Source: JBMNHG01 sp045627705 (GTDB taxonomy: Bacteria > Verrucomicrobiota > Kiritimatiellia > RFP12 > JBMNHG01). From it: DNA of 64,000 nucleotides. Position 1 is the stretch's first letter, and each line of letters opens with the position of its first letter. Below, piece by piece: positions 29,046 to 38,029 of the stretch. The translations under genes were made by a program, and so were the position numbers. The stretch spans positions 1 through 64,000 of the forward strand of contig JAZQOE010000124.1 of assembly GCA_045627705.1 (NCBI GenBank). The letters are read 5' to 3'. The notes under the pieces were generated by a model. That model had not been told where the DNA came from. It searched no databases and was given only the letters and a program-made list of their open reading frames with translations.

Positions 29046-29093
29046 GCGGGGCGCCGCGAAACGGGTCTCCATTTCGCGGCGCGCCGCTTTTTT
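29046..29093. terminator. GGCGCGCC-family hairpin downstream of giant 1
   Basis: Arms of 16 bases (29046-29061 and 29072-29087) pair with one mismatch around a 10-base loop. T6 follows on the plus strand, and on the minus strand a weaker ACTGTTTT follows. It lies 24 bases past the giant 1 stop and could terminate in both directions. Confidence 0.65.
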
Positions 29094-29116
29094 ACGCCGT
29101 CAATTCAAACGGACGG

Positions 29117-32100
29117 TTATCGGATGAAGATAAGCGTGCCGGGATTGACGGTTTCGCTCTCGTAGCAGCCGAGGTCGACGATGTCTTCCCTGGCGCCGGC
29201 GCGGCCCTTCCAGATACGGGGCGAGCCATCCAGGTCGATCGTCGAGAGCACGTTTTCGTTGTTGCCCGCGTCGATGGCGAGGCTGTTCGAGCGCAAGTGC
29301 GCGTCGAAGGCGGGATCGCTCCAGAGGACCGACGTGTTCTTGAGACCGGGATTCATGAGCATTACGTTCGCGCTGCTGTTGGTCTCGTAGCCGCGGCCTT
29401 CCTCGATGTTCCAGAGAATGGTGTCATAGAGGTACAGGTGCGTGCCGGGCTCGTGAATCATGGCGCCGTCGGGCGGGATGAACGAGAGGATGCCGTCGCA
29501 GATGATCGAATTGTAGAATCGCGGGAAGATGTAGCGGCCGTTGTAGCCGCCGGTGTTCCCGACGAAGGTGCAATTGCGGATGTGCGGGTAGGAGGCATAC
29601 CCGTGGAAGACGCCGGCGGGGGTGTAGTTGCCCGCGAAGAGGCAGTCGTCGAAGGTGCAGGTCGGCGGATTCTTGTTGTCGTTGTTGAAGTAGTTGATTC
29701 CGAAGACCGCCCCTTCGCGGCCGCCGAGGAACTTGCAGCGGCGGACATTCAGCGAGCCACCGTTGCGTCCGAAGAGGGCCGAGGCGCGATAGGCGTCGCT
29801 GAGCTGGTTGTTGGACTGGGTGACGGCGTTGTTGCGGAATGTGCAGTCTTCGAGGGTCACGTAGATGTTCACTTCCATGCCGCCGAAGACGGTCGCGTTG
29901 TCGCTGTCGTTGTCCGCAAAGAGACAGTTCTTCGCGGTGAACACCTGCTGGTTGTTCAGCACCTGCTTTTCGAGGTAGATGGCGGAGTGACGGACCATGT
30001 TCGTGAAGACGCAGTCGATTGCGGTCACATCGGCGTTGTCGCGCTGGGCGATGCCGCCGACGGCCGCCTTGTTGTTTACGGACTGCGTGAAGACCGAGTT
30101 GGTCACCACTGCCGTGGCCGATACGACATGGAGGGCCATCGAGCGGGTGTCGCGGAAGGAGAGGTTCGCGATGCGGACCGCTTCGGTTCCGGTTACTGAC
30201 ACCAGTGTATCGGCCGTATTGTCGCCGGTGAGGATGCAGCCTTCCGCCGCGGAGGTCGTGTCGCCATCGGCTGAGCAACCGATGAGGTCGATGCCCGCGG
30301 CATTGAGCGGGAAGGATTCCTGTGCGGTCGTGTAGTTGCCGGGGAGGAGACGGACTTCATCGCCGACCGCGAGATTCGAGATCGCGAAGGTCGCGGTGCG
30401 GAGCGGATCGTCCAGGGCGCCAGTCGCGGCGTCGGAGCCATCCTTCGGATCGACGTACAGGTAGCCGGGGTGTGCGATGACGGTGAGGATGATGGTGTCG
30501 GTGCCGGTTTCCTTGAAGATGAAGCCGCCGCCGATCGTCACCTCGATCGTGTTGATGCCGTTGCCGCCGGTGACGGTGAGGCTGCCGGACGAGGCATGCT
30601 CGTCAACATCGATGTAGGCATTGCCGTTCCATGCGGCCGAGCTGGTGCCGGTCTCGAACGGGCCGTTCACGACGATCGGCAGGCGGGTCGTGGCGAGGAT
30701 GCCCTGCTCGAACAGGGAAACCGTGAACCCGCGGGTCGCGCCCTGGCGGAGGAAGAACCTGGTGTCGCCACCGATTGTCACGAGGTTCGACGACGGGAAG
30801 ACGTCGATCGCGAACGGCGCGATGCCTTCGGAGGTCCCGGACTCGGAGAGGACCAGGCGAGTGATGGTCTCGGCGCAATCCGAGGCGACAGTGACAGGCA
30901 GATCGACTGGGCCGGCGCCATCGGGGATCGTCAGCGTCTCTGGGCCGGAGAGACCTTCGCCGTATTCGATAGCGACGGTGACGGGTCCGCTGGCGGCGGG
31001 GGAGACGGAGACCTTGGTCGTGTAGGTGCTGCCCTTGAACACGTAGAGGGCGCCAGGCACTGGAATCTGGAAGGCCGGCACGGGCGAAGCGTGGAAGGTC
31101 GATTCGTAGCAGCCGAGGTCGGCGGTTTCGATGGCGTCGCCGTCGTTGTCGGCGATGCGGGCGTTGCCCGCGAGGTCAATCTTGGTGCTCGCCACGGAGT
31201 TTACGCCGGCGTCAATCGCGGGCGAATACGGGCGGGGACGCGCGTCGAAGGCGGGATCATCCCAGGATACATCGCAGTTTTCAATCCACGGATTGTCCGT
31301 CGATACTCCATAGCTCGCCTGTTCGTTGTATCCGTTGCCGAGATCGGTGTTCCAGAGGATGACGTTCTGGAGGCGGAGCCTCGTGGCATCGTCGTTCATG
31401 TCGGACGAAGAGTGCGTGAGTGCGCCAACGTCGCAGAGGATGCAGTTGCGCAGGTAGGTGTCGCAGACATATCCGGTGAAACCGCCGCCGCAGCGGATGA
31501 ACGTGCAGTTGTCGATGAGCCAGTTGGTGGTGTAGCCATTGATGATGTGGTGCGTGACGGGGTTGTCCACGAAGAGCGAATCCTGGACGCTGCAGGAAGT
31601 GCTGGAGCTCGTGCCGAAGAGGGCGCGGCCGGTATTGCCGAAGAAGCGGCAGCGGGCGAGATGCGCGGAACTCCAATTTCCCCATGCGCCCCAGATGTAG
31701 ATGCAGGCGGCGGCCTGGCCATCGTGCAGCTTCTGGCTCAAGGCGCTGTTCGTGGCGAAGAGCGTGTCGTCCACCCTGATGTCGAAGCGCGAACCCGAAG
31801 GGGCCGCGATCGCGCCGTAGGAATTGGAGTTGCCGTTGAAGGCGCAGTTCGTCGCGTTGAATGTCGCGTTGTTGTTCTCGCTGCACCAGACGGTGCCGAT
31901 TCGGCGGATGGAGAGGAACTCGCATCCGGCGGCATTCGCGATGCCGTTGTTGCTGATCTGGATTGCGCCGGCGGCGTTGTAGTTTTCGACCGACTGCGTG
32001 AAGAGGATGTTTTCGAGACTGGCTTCGGCGGCGCTGACATCGACCAACGGGCCTGTGGTGTCGCGCAGGTGGAGTCCACGGATGGAAGAGACCGCGTTGC

Positions 32101-34606
32101 CGTCCGCGAAGGTGAAGAGTGACTGGGCCTCGTTGCCGCCATCGACCACGCGATCGGTACGGAGGGAGGTGCCGGAGGCGTCCCAGTCGAGGATGCTGAC
32201 ACCATTTGCCAGGCTAATCGGGAAGACTTCGCCGTTGGCCGCGGAGTAGATGCCCTCGCCGACATAGACCGTGCCGCCGATTGAATCGACTTCGGCGAGC
32301 GCGCGGGTGATGGAGCGGAATGGCGCTTCGGGGCGGCCCGTTCCGGTGGAGTCGTCGCCAAGGGCGGAGACGAAGACGTCCGACCAGCGGGTCGAGGTGA
32401 TGTTGGCGACGGCGCTATCGGTTAGGCCGGCGTTGTTCATCACGGTGAGGGTGACTTGGCCGGGGGTGGTGACCCTCGCGGGGGAGACCGTCATCTGGTA
32501 GATTCCGCTTTCGCCGCCGAGGGAACCGTTATCGATCATTTCGGGCGTGACAAGAGTGCCTTCGACGCTGTCGAGCATGATCTCGATATCCTTTGCGATC
32601 GCGGTCGGGGTCTCGACGGAGTAGGTGATCGTATCGACGAAGCTGTTGATTTCTTCCTCGTTGAGGGCACGTTCGCGGACCCACAGGACGTTCGTGACAA
32701 CGCACGACGATTCGGGAGCCGTGAAGGAAATGTTCCTGGGCGGGTTGAGGCTGTCGTAGAAGATCCAGGCGGAATCGGAGATCGAACCAGGATCCGAGGA
32801 GGTCGTGAACTGGTATTCGGAACTGCCGGTGAAAACGGGAAGTCCGGCGACATTGAGCGTGGACGACGCCGTGTAGTCCCCGCTGCCGGTGACTGGATCG
32901 ACGAGGGAGAAGGAATAGGGCGAGAACTGATAGGTCAGGTCGTCGAAGTAGTTGCCGTCGGCATCGGTGATGCGCAGCTGCATGTAGTCGCCGCCGCCGC
33001 CTTCCTGGAGCTTGATGGTGATCGAATTCAGACCGGGGTAGAGCCTGCCTTCGGAAACATATTCGCCACCGGATCCGCCATTGGACACCTGCAGGATTCC
33101 GTTGTTCCAGACGCGGATGCCGTCGTCGTTGTAGTGGCGGAACCAGACTTTACGCTCGACCTTGTCGGGCATGTTGATGTAGATGTGCCAATACTTGATG
33201 TAGTCTCCGCGGTCGGGGGTGGGACTCCAGCGTCCGCTTTCGTCGGGGCAGTCCATTTCTGTCCAGACAAGGCTGCCGCTTGTGGGTGTCGCCCCGAGGA
33301 CGCCATCGTAAACGAGGCCGTCGTAGGGGTACTGGTGCGCCTGGCCGCCGAAATTAGCGAGCTGGTCGCCATCCACGCCGCCAGTAGCACCGGAGGCGAT
33401 CCAATCGTCGTTGAAGTTCGCGCCGAGGTGGAGGAGGCGCTTGAAGTAGCTGTGGGGAAGAGGGGTGGCGGCATTGCCCATGCCGATTTCCGAAGCAGCG
33501 AAGCCGATCGCCGTGACATCGGCCGTGACGGCCGTCACATTGCCGGCGTTGTTGACGACGCTCGCCGTGACCTTGGTCGTTCCAAGCGCGGAAATGGAAG
33601 ACGGCGTGACGCTCATCGCGAATACTCCGAGCGGATCGCCGTAGGACGCGATGACATCCAGGGCGGAAAGTTTGCGGGGCGTATCGCCCTTGTTCAGCAT
33701 GAGCGTGATGTCGCGCGTGGTGACTGTCGGCGTCGCGGTCGTGTAGGCGATCGAGCCATTGACCGACACTGGTTCGGCGTCTGTCTCCCCCGTGCGGAAC
33801 CAGGCGGTGAAAATCACGTCGCCATCGGTGGGCGGCGCAGGGAAATCGATGGTCTCGGCGGGGATCGTCCCTGCGATGTATCCATTCCATTTGTTTGCGT
33901 CGGGCTGGGCTTCGCCGATGGTGATCTGGTACTGGGTCGCTCCGAAAACGACCGGCATTTCCGCGATTTCCACCGCATTCGTACCGGTCATGGACGTGTT
34001 GCCGGTGATGGGGTTGCGGAGCGCCAGGTTCTCGGCATGGTGCCCAATGATTTCAATTTCGAGGTAGCCGGTGTAGCCATTGTCCTGCGGCCCGAAATTG
34101 ATTCGGATTGCCTTTGCCGCGGCGAAGATGAAGCCATCGTCGGGGTTGGCGAACTTGGCGAAGCAATTGGCGGAGTTGCCGTCGTATGCGAGGGCGCTGT
34201 CCGGGATCGTCTCCCAGGATTCATCGCCCTTCAACGCCTCGATCGAGACAATGTTGATTCCATCGCGTCCGCTGTCGTTCCACTGCGAGTAGATGTTGAT
34301 GCCGGAAATGGCGCATAAGACATCGAATTCGTAGGTCAGCGAACCATTGTTGCCGATCGTATAGCGTTCGGGATTGCTGCTGCCGTACAGGCCATCGGTC
34401 AGGCGGTCTGTTCCACCAGTGCCTTCGGCTCCGGCGCTGCCGTTGGCCACGGCCGTCGGGGTTTTGCCCAATATCAGATTGTCTGCGGCCGGGGTGAAAC
34501 CGCCGGACGAGAGCGTTGCCCCGGTTGTCCAGACATTTGCCGCGGACGCGCAAGCGGCTGAAAGCGCCGCGGCCGCGAATAAACGAGCGATAGAACGTAA
34601 CGACAT
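29117..34606 (-). CDS. Giant secreted beta-helix protein 1 (1829 aa) with GTLIFIR tail
   Basis: A signal peptide (about 1-23, cleavage near ASA) is followed by a discoidin/F5-8-type-C-like domain (about 25-190, LTYEFDVLCAISGINIYSQW). Next come an Ig-like module opening NPITGNTSMTGTNAVEI (195-375), a PA14-like module (390-560, HYNDDGIRVWNNG, GGGGDYMQLRITD), and a second Ig-like module (565-740). The first right-handed beta-helix block spans 745-1160 and ends SPAIDAG and DLGCYES. A linker domain (1170-1385) and the second beta-helix block (1385-1815) follow. The chain ends GTLIFIR. AAGGAG lies 8 bases before ATG. Beta-helix repeats of this kind bind or cut polysaccharides or act as adhesins; no catalytic residues are recognisable. 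Paralogous to the genes at 49210 and 54406. Confidence 0.85.
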   Translation of the reverse strand: MSLRSIARLFAAAALSAACASAANVWTTGATLSSGGFTPAADNLILGKTPTAVANGSAGAEGTGGTDRLTDGLYGSSNPERYTIGNNGSLTYEFDVLCAISGINIYSQWNDSGRDGINIVSIEALKGDESWETIPDSALAYDGNSANCFAKFANPDDGFIFAAAKAIRINFGPQDNGYTGYLEIEIIGHHAENLALRNPITGNTSMTGTNAVEIAEMPVVFGATQYQITIGEAQPDANKWNGYIAGTIPAETIDFPAPPTDGDVIFTAWFRTGETDAEPVSVNGSIAYTTATPTVTTRDITLMLNKGDTPRKLSALDVIASYGDPLGVFAMSVTPSSISALGTTKVTASVVNNAGNVTAVTADVTAIGFAASEIGMGNAATPLPHSYFKRLLHLGANFNDDWIASGATGGVDGDQLANFGGQAHQYPYDGLVYDGVLGATPTSGSLVWTEMDCPDESGRWSPTPDRGDYIKYWHIYINMPDKVERKVWFRHYNDDGIRVWNNGILQVSNGGSGGEYVSEGRLYPGLNSITIKLQEGGGGDYMQLRITDADGNYFDDLTYQFSPYSFSLVDPVTGSGDYTASSTLNVAGLPVFTGSSEYQFTTSSDPGSISDSAWIFYDSLNPPRNISFTAPESSCVVTNVLWVRERALNEEEINSFVDTITYSVETPTAIAKDIEIMLDSVEGTLVTPEMIDNGSLGGESGIYQMTVSPARVTTPGQVTLTVMNNAGLTDSAVANITSTRWSDVFVSALGDDSTGTGRPEAPFRSITRALAEVDSIGGTVYVGEGIYSAANGEVFPISLANGVSILDWDASGTSLRTDRVVDGGNEAQSLFTFADGNAVSSIRGLHLRDTTGPLVDVSAAEASLENILFTQSVENYNAAGAIQISNNGIANAAGCEFLSIRRIGTVWCSENNNATFNATNCAFNGNSNSYGAIAAPSGSRFDIRVDDTLFATNSALSQKLHDGQAAACIYIWGAWGNWSSAHLARCRFFGNTGRALFGTSSSTSCSVQDSLFVDNPVTHHIINGYTTNWLIDNCTFIRCGGGFTGYVCDTYLRNCILCDVGALTHSSSDMNDDATRLRLQNVILWNTDLGNGYNEQASYGVSTDNPWIENCDVSWDDPAFDARPRPYSPAIDAGVNSVASTKIDLAGNARIADNDGDAIETADLGCYESTFHASPVPAFQIPVPGALYVFKGSTYTTKVSVSPAASGPVTVAIEYGEGLSGPETLTIPDGAGPVDLPVTVASDCAETITRLVLSESGTSEGIAPFAIDVFPSSNLVTIGGDTRFFLRQGATRGFTVSLFEQGILATTRLPIVVNGPFETGTSSAAWNGNAYIDVDEHASSGSLTVTGGNGINTIEVTIGGGFIFKETGTDTIILTVIAHPGYLYVDPKDGSDAATGALDDPLRTATFAISNLAVGDEVRLLPGNYTTAQESFPLNAAGIDLIGCSADGDTTSAAEGCILTGDNTADTLVSVTGTEAVRIANLSFRDTRSMALHVVSATAVVTNSVFTQSVNNKAAVGGIAQRDNADVTAIDCVFTNMVRHSAIYLEKQVLNNQQVFTAKNCLFADNDSDNATVFGGMEVNIYVTLEDCTFRNNAVTQSNNQLSDAYRASALFGRNGGSLNVRRCKFLGGREGAVFGINYFNNDNKNPPTCTFDDCLFAGNYTPAGVFHGYASYPHIRNCTFVGNTGGYNGRYIFPRFYNSIICDGILSFIPPDGAMIHEPGTHLYLYDTILWNIEEGRGYETNSSANVMLMNPGLKNTSVLWSDPAFDAHLRSNSLAIDAGNNENVLSTIDLDGSPRIWKGRAGAREDIVDLGCYESETVNPGTLIFIR

Positions 34607-34647
34607 ACAAGTGCTCCTTGTGATGAAAACCCAACGTAAGTATCTGC

Positions 34648-34677
34648 ATTTTACGACTTGTGAAGGGTGAATCGCAA
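34648..34677 (-). promoter_or_regulatory. Predicted promoter for giant 1
   Basis: On the minus strand TTGCGA (34677-34672), an 18-base spacer and TAAAAT (34653-34648) precede the start by about 42 bases, with AAGGAG near the ATG. Confidence 0.55.
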
Positions 34678-34694
34678 GAAAATTCGCTTTGGGT

Positions 34695-34724
34695 TTGTCA
34701 AACGAACATCGGAAGTGCTATCAT
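34695..34724 (+). promoter_or_regulatory. Predicted promoter for the greA-like gene
   Basis: TTGTCA, an 18-base spacer and TATCAT lie in the divergent spacer. The start codon is 69 bases downstream. Confidence 0.55.
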
Positions 34725-34743
34725 GACAAACTCTTTGAGATCA

Positions 34744-34764
34744 GCCGGCGTGCTTCTCGCCGGC
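34744..34764 (+). promoter_or_regulatory. Leader stem-loop upstream of the greA-like gene
   Basis: GCCGGCG and CGCCGGC form a perfect 7-bp GC stem around a 7-base loop, between the predicted promoter and the Shine-Dalgarno GAGGAAA. No T-run follows, so it is not a terminator. Confidence 0.5.
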
Positions 34765-34792
34765 CACTGAACCGCCTATCGAGGAAATAACC

Positions 34793-37057
34793 ATGGACGA
34801 CACTGCCGCGACACCGAATGCAACCACGCAAGACCTTGAATCCGCATTTCTGGAGGCAATCGCCAAGACCCCGATACCGGTCGATGAATGCTTCGCGCAA
34901 CTGAAGGCGATCGCCGCCCAGAAGCCAGATGTCGCGGGAAAATGCATCATCCTCCTTCGCGACCAGTTGATCGAGTCCGGTCTTGCCGAACCTCTCGCCG
35001 AGCTTTACACGATGTGGTCCTGCTCGGCTGGCGACCGTCCGGCCGCGAAGGATTGCCTTGCGAATCTCAAGAAAGTCACGCGCGACCGCCTCTGGAACGC
35101 CATCGCGGATTCCTGCGCCTTCGGTGCGCCGAAGGTGGATGTCTCGGAGTCGATGCGCCGCTTCAATCTTCTCCGGGCGTGCAAGCCGGGCGTGACCTGC
35201 CTCGACAAGACATGGGGCGTCGGCATAATCAGGAAGATGGACGACTTCTACAAGCGCATGACCATCGACTTCGCTTCGAAGAAGAACAACGTTATGCCCT
35301 TTGCGATCGCGGCCGAGGCGATTTCGCTTCCCTCGCCGTCGCACATTCTCGTGCAAGTCCACAACGACGCCGCCGGCTATGCCGCGAAGGTCAAGGATCA
35401 TCCCGGGCAGGTCGTTCGCGACGCACTTGCCAGCATGGGGCAGATGACCCTCGCCCGCCTCGAGATTTTCCTCACCGAAAACAAGATCGTCTCCAACTGG
35501 AAGTCCTTCTGGGACAAGGCCCGCAAGGAACTCAAGGACGACCCGTGCGTCGAGATTCCCGCCAAGCGCAACGATCCGCTGGTGATTCACGAGGTCGCCC
35601 CGCAGATTGGCGATGGCGCATGGTTCCAGGCGCTCGGCGCGACGCTCGACATCGAAAAGATCCTCGAGCAGATTCTCAAGCTGGAATCCGAGACCGCAGG
35701 CAAGCAGCTTTCCGGCTTCGAGAAGGAAGTCGTCGATGGCCGTCTCGCCTTCGCGCTCAAGGGCGCGCGAAACGCGGACCATGCGCTTTACGCCCGCCTG
35801 GCGATTGTCGCCGGCCGGCTTGGCCTCGAGAATCCGTCCGTCGCCGAAACGCGCGCCCAGCTTTGGGCGGACGACAACTACATCGCCGCCGGCGAAAAGC
35901 TTTCCTCCCGCGATGTCGCGCATCTCGTGGCGTTCCTTCTCGCCGATGGCGACGAAGCGGCATGCAAGCTTCTCGGCTCGATCGAGAAGATGAACTATGC
36001 GATGGCGTCCGAAGTGCTCAACCAGCTCAAGGAGCGCGGTGCCGACGATCCCGCATACTGCAGGCTCCGCGACACCGTCTGGAGCATCCTCTCGCGCTCC
36101 AATCCCCCTGCGATCATCCTGGTATGGGTGCTCCGCAACCTTTGGAGCCTCCGCGACAAGAAGACCCTTGAAACCGTCAACGGCTGGAGGCTTCCGTCGA
36201 ACTATGTGCTGCTTGGCCATGCGCTTGCGGTCTCCGAGAATCCGAATCTCACGGGCGAACTGCTCCACATGCGCAACACGATCGACAACCTTCTCTCGCC
36301 AGAGGTGAAGAAGGATGCACCCGCCGAATCGAAGAGCGCGGTCCGCGACTGGTTCAGGACCATCTTCGTGTCGCTCGCCGAAAACGAGCAGGAGGCGATT
36401 TTCGCGCATGTCCGCGGGTCGGATGCGTGGGAACCGGCGATGCAGCGCGGCATGATCGGCCGCATGATCAAGGCGAACGAGAATCTCAAGGCGAACAAGG
36501 TCGCGAGCGAGGATGCCGCGGCAAGCCAGGCTTTGGCCGGACGCTGGACATCGCTTCGTTCCCGCAAGGAGCGCGAGATGGCGCTCGACCATCTCGTCAA
36601 GGTCGAGATACCCGAAAACGTCAAGGCGATCGAATACGGCCGTTCCCTCGGCGACTTGCGCGAGAACTTCGAGTACCAGTCCGCGAAGGACACGGAGCGC
36701 GTGCTCCACGCCCGCCGCGAAAGCTGGGAAGAGGATCTCCGCAATGTCCGCGGCACAGATTTCGCGGAAGTCGTTCCGGAGGTCGTCGGCATGGGCGCCC
36801 GCGTCACGCTCCGCTTCGAGGATGGTTCGACGCGCGTCTGCAGCGTCCTCGGCGAGTGGGACCACGACGAAGCCCTCGCGATCTACTCCAACCTCAGCGG
36901 TCTCGCAAAGAGCATCGAGGGCAGGAAGGCCGGCGACGCGGCCGTCATTCCGACCGAGGATGGCGAGAAGGCCGTGACGATCGTGGCCGTCGAGCCGCTC
37001 GACGCGACGGTGCGCGCATGGATTGTTTCCGAGCCCGCCGCGACGGCCGCGGAATAA
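34793..37057 (+). CDS. GreA/GreB transcription elongation factor with long N-terminal extension
   Basis: The 754-aa product ends with a complete GreA. A coiled-coil domain spans about 585-655, with the tip LGDLRENFEYQSAKD and its two acidic residues D621 and E624 present. An FKBP-like C-terminal domain follows at about 660-745 (VTLRFEDGSTRVCSVLGEWD, KSIEGRKAGDAAVI). Normal GreA is about 160 aa. An extension of some 580 helical residues is also known in chlamydial GreA (about 715 aa), so this form is a PVC trait. GreA rescues backtracked RNA polymerase by stimulating transcript cleavage; the role of the extension is unknown. GAGGA precedes ATG 34793. It is divergent from giant 1 and followed 43 bases later by folP. 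Confidence 0.87.
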   Translation: MDDTAATPNATTQDLESAFLEAIAKTPIPVDECFAQLKAIAAQKPDVAGKCIILLRDQLIESGLAEPLAELYTMWSCSAGDRPAAKDCLANLKKVTRDRLWNAIADSCAFGAPKVDVSESMRRFNLLRACKPGVTCLDKTWGVGIIRKMDDFYKRMTIDFASKKNNVMPFAIAAEAISLPSPSHILVQVHNDAAGYAAKVKDHPGQVVRDALASMGQMTLARLEIFLTENKIVSNWKSFWDKARKELKDDPCVEIPAKRNDPLVIHEVAPQIGDGAWFQALGATLDIEKILEQILKLESETAGKQLSGFEKEVVDGRLAFALKGARNADHALYARLAIVAGRLGLENPSVAETRAQLWADDNYIAAGEKLSSRDVAHLVAFLLADGDEAACKLLGSIEKMNYAMASEVLNQLKERGADDPAYCRLRDTVWSILSRSNPPAIILVWVLRNLWSLRDKKTLETVNGWRLPSNYVLLGHALAVSENPNLTGELLHMRNTIDNLLSPEVKKDAPAESKSAVRDWFRTIFVSLAENEQEAIFAHVRGSDAWEPAMQRGMIGRMIKANENLKANKVASEDAAASQALAGRWTSLRSRKEREMALDHLVKVEIPENVKAIEYGRSLGDLRENFEYQSAKDTERVLHARRESWEEDLRNVRGTDFAEVVPEVVGMGARVTLRFEDGSTRVCSVLGEWDHDEALAIYSNLSGLAKSIEGRKAGDAAVIPTEDGEKAVTIVAVEPLDATVRAWIVSEPAATAAE

Positions 37058-37100
37058 CCCATTTCCTTTCACAGCTTCCGTATTCCCGCGTGTACCTTGA

Positions 37101-38027
37101 ATGCCGAATGTCCGAAATAGACGCAACCGCCGCATCTGGCGCTGCCGCGATTTCGAGTTGCATCTCGATGATGGCCCATTCCTGATGGGCATCGTCAATG
37201 CGACGCCCGACTCGTTCCATGCGGCGTCGCGCGGGGTGACGGCGAACGCCGCCGTTTCGCTTGGCGTTCGCCTTGTGTGCGAAGGCGCGGACATCATCGA
37301 TGTCGGCGGGGAATCGACCCGTCCCGGCGCGCGGCACATATCGGAAGCGGAAGAAACAAGGCGTGTCGTCCCGGTCATTGCCGGCCTTCGCGAGCAAGTC
37401 GATCTCCCGATTTCCATCGATACCAGCCATGCGTCCGTGGCGCGCGCCGCGATCGAAGCTGGCGCGTCGATCGTGAACGACGTTTCCGCCGGCGCCGATC
37501 CCGAAATGGCGGAAGTCGTACGCGAATCAGGCGCGGGCTGGATACTCATGCGGTCGTGCGTACCGCCCGGCACCCCGGGCAAACCATGCGACGGCGACTT
37601 CGCCGAGGATTGCGCGCACTGCGTGGCATGCGATGCGGCGGAGTATCTTTCCGCCCGTGCCAATGCAGCGCTTGCCGCTGGCGTCGAACGGGGCCGCATC
37701 GCGCTTGATCCTGGTGTCGGGTTCACGAATTCCGCCGAGATGGACATCCATCTCATCGCGGCTATCGCAAAGCTTGCGAAGCTTGGATATCCCGTTCTGG
37801 CCGGGGTTTCGCGCAAGCGCTTCATCGCCGGAATCGCGGGAGATGGCGCGGCGGCGGAGGATCGTCTTGCCGGCAGCATCGCCGCCGTTCTCGCGTGCGC
37901 GCGAAGGGGTGCGCACGTGCTGCGCGTGCACGACGTGCGCGAGACGCGCCAGGCGCTGGCCGTTGACCGCGCGGTTGCCGCCGCTGAAAAAACGGCGCGC
38001 CGTTTTTCCGGGAAGGAGGCGTGTTGA
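37101..38027 (+). CDS. folP: Dihydropteroate synthase
   Basis: The 308-aa product has the DHPS motifs in order: MGIVNATPDSF, DVGGESTRPGA, SIDTSHASV, ASIVNDVSAG, RIALDPGVGFTNSAEMDIHLI, GVSRKRFI and LRVHDV. It condenses p-aminobenzoate with dihydropterin pyrophosphate in folate synthesis. After the normal end (about residue 294) a tail EKTARRFSGKEAC is added, encoded by the GGCGCGCC repeat at 37987-38007. The stop overlaps the cdaA translation-start region. The folP-cdaA-cdaR order is common in bacteria. Start 37101 lacks a strong Shine-Dalgarno, but the N-terminus is short and no better start exists. Confidence 0.92.
   Translation: MPNVRNRRNRRIWRCRDFELHLDDGPFLMGIVNATPDSFHAASRGVTANAAVSLGVRLVCEGADIIDVGGESTRPGARHISEAEETRRVVPVIAGLREQVDLPISIDTSHASVARAAIEAGASIVNDVSAGADPEMAEVVRESGAGWILMRSCVPPGTPGKPCDGDFAEDCAHCVACDAAEYLSARANAALAAGVERGRIALDPGVGFTNSAEMDIHLIAAIAKLAKLGYPVLAGVSRKRFIAGIAGDGAAAEDRLAGSIAAVLACARRGAHVLRVHDVRETRQALAVDRAVAAAEKTARRFSGKEAC
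37987..38007. repeat. GGCGCGCC palindrome at the 3' end of folP
   Basis: The pattern A6, CGGCGCGCCG, T5 is a near-perfect palindrome. It encodes KTARRF in the FolP tail and lies just before the Shine-Dalgarno of cdaA. Confidence 0.88.
38011..38019 (+). promoter_or_regulatory. Shine-Dalgarno GGAAGGAGG for cdaA
   Basis: A near-perfect site lies 10 bases before ATG 38030. It is only 1 base from the in-frame GTG 38021, so ATG 38030 (or TTG 38024) is the more likely start. Confidence 0.7.
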
Positions 38028-38029
38028 CC

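Larger units (their letters stand above)
28743..29116. other. 374-base intergenic region between the CofE-like gene and giant 1
   Basis: It holds the cofE promoter and inverted repeat and a GGCGCGCC hairpin. A minus-strand open frame at 28830-29072 (80 aa, or 52 aa from Met 28988) resembles nothing I know, and its end overlaps the promoter. I do not call that frame as a gene. Confidence 0.6.

Noticed and set aside
28830..29072. Small 80-aa minus-strand frame
   Set aside because: No family, no Shine-Dalgarno, and it overlaps the cofE promoter and a hairpin. It could be a gene remnant but cannot be supported.
30470..34318. Long plus-strand frames (550 and 620 aa) opposite giant 1
   Set aside because: They are shadow frames of the giant gene, with repetitive Gly/Val/Asp composition and no Shine-Dalgarno.
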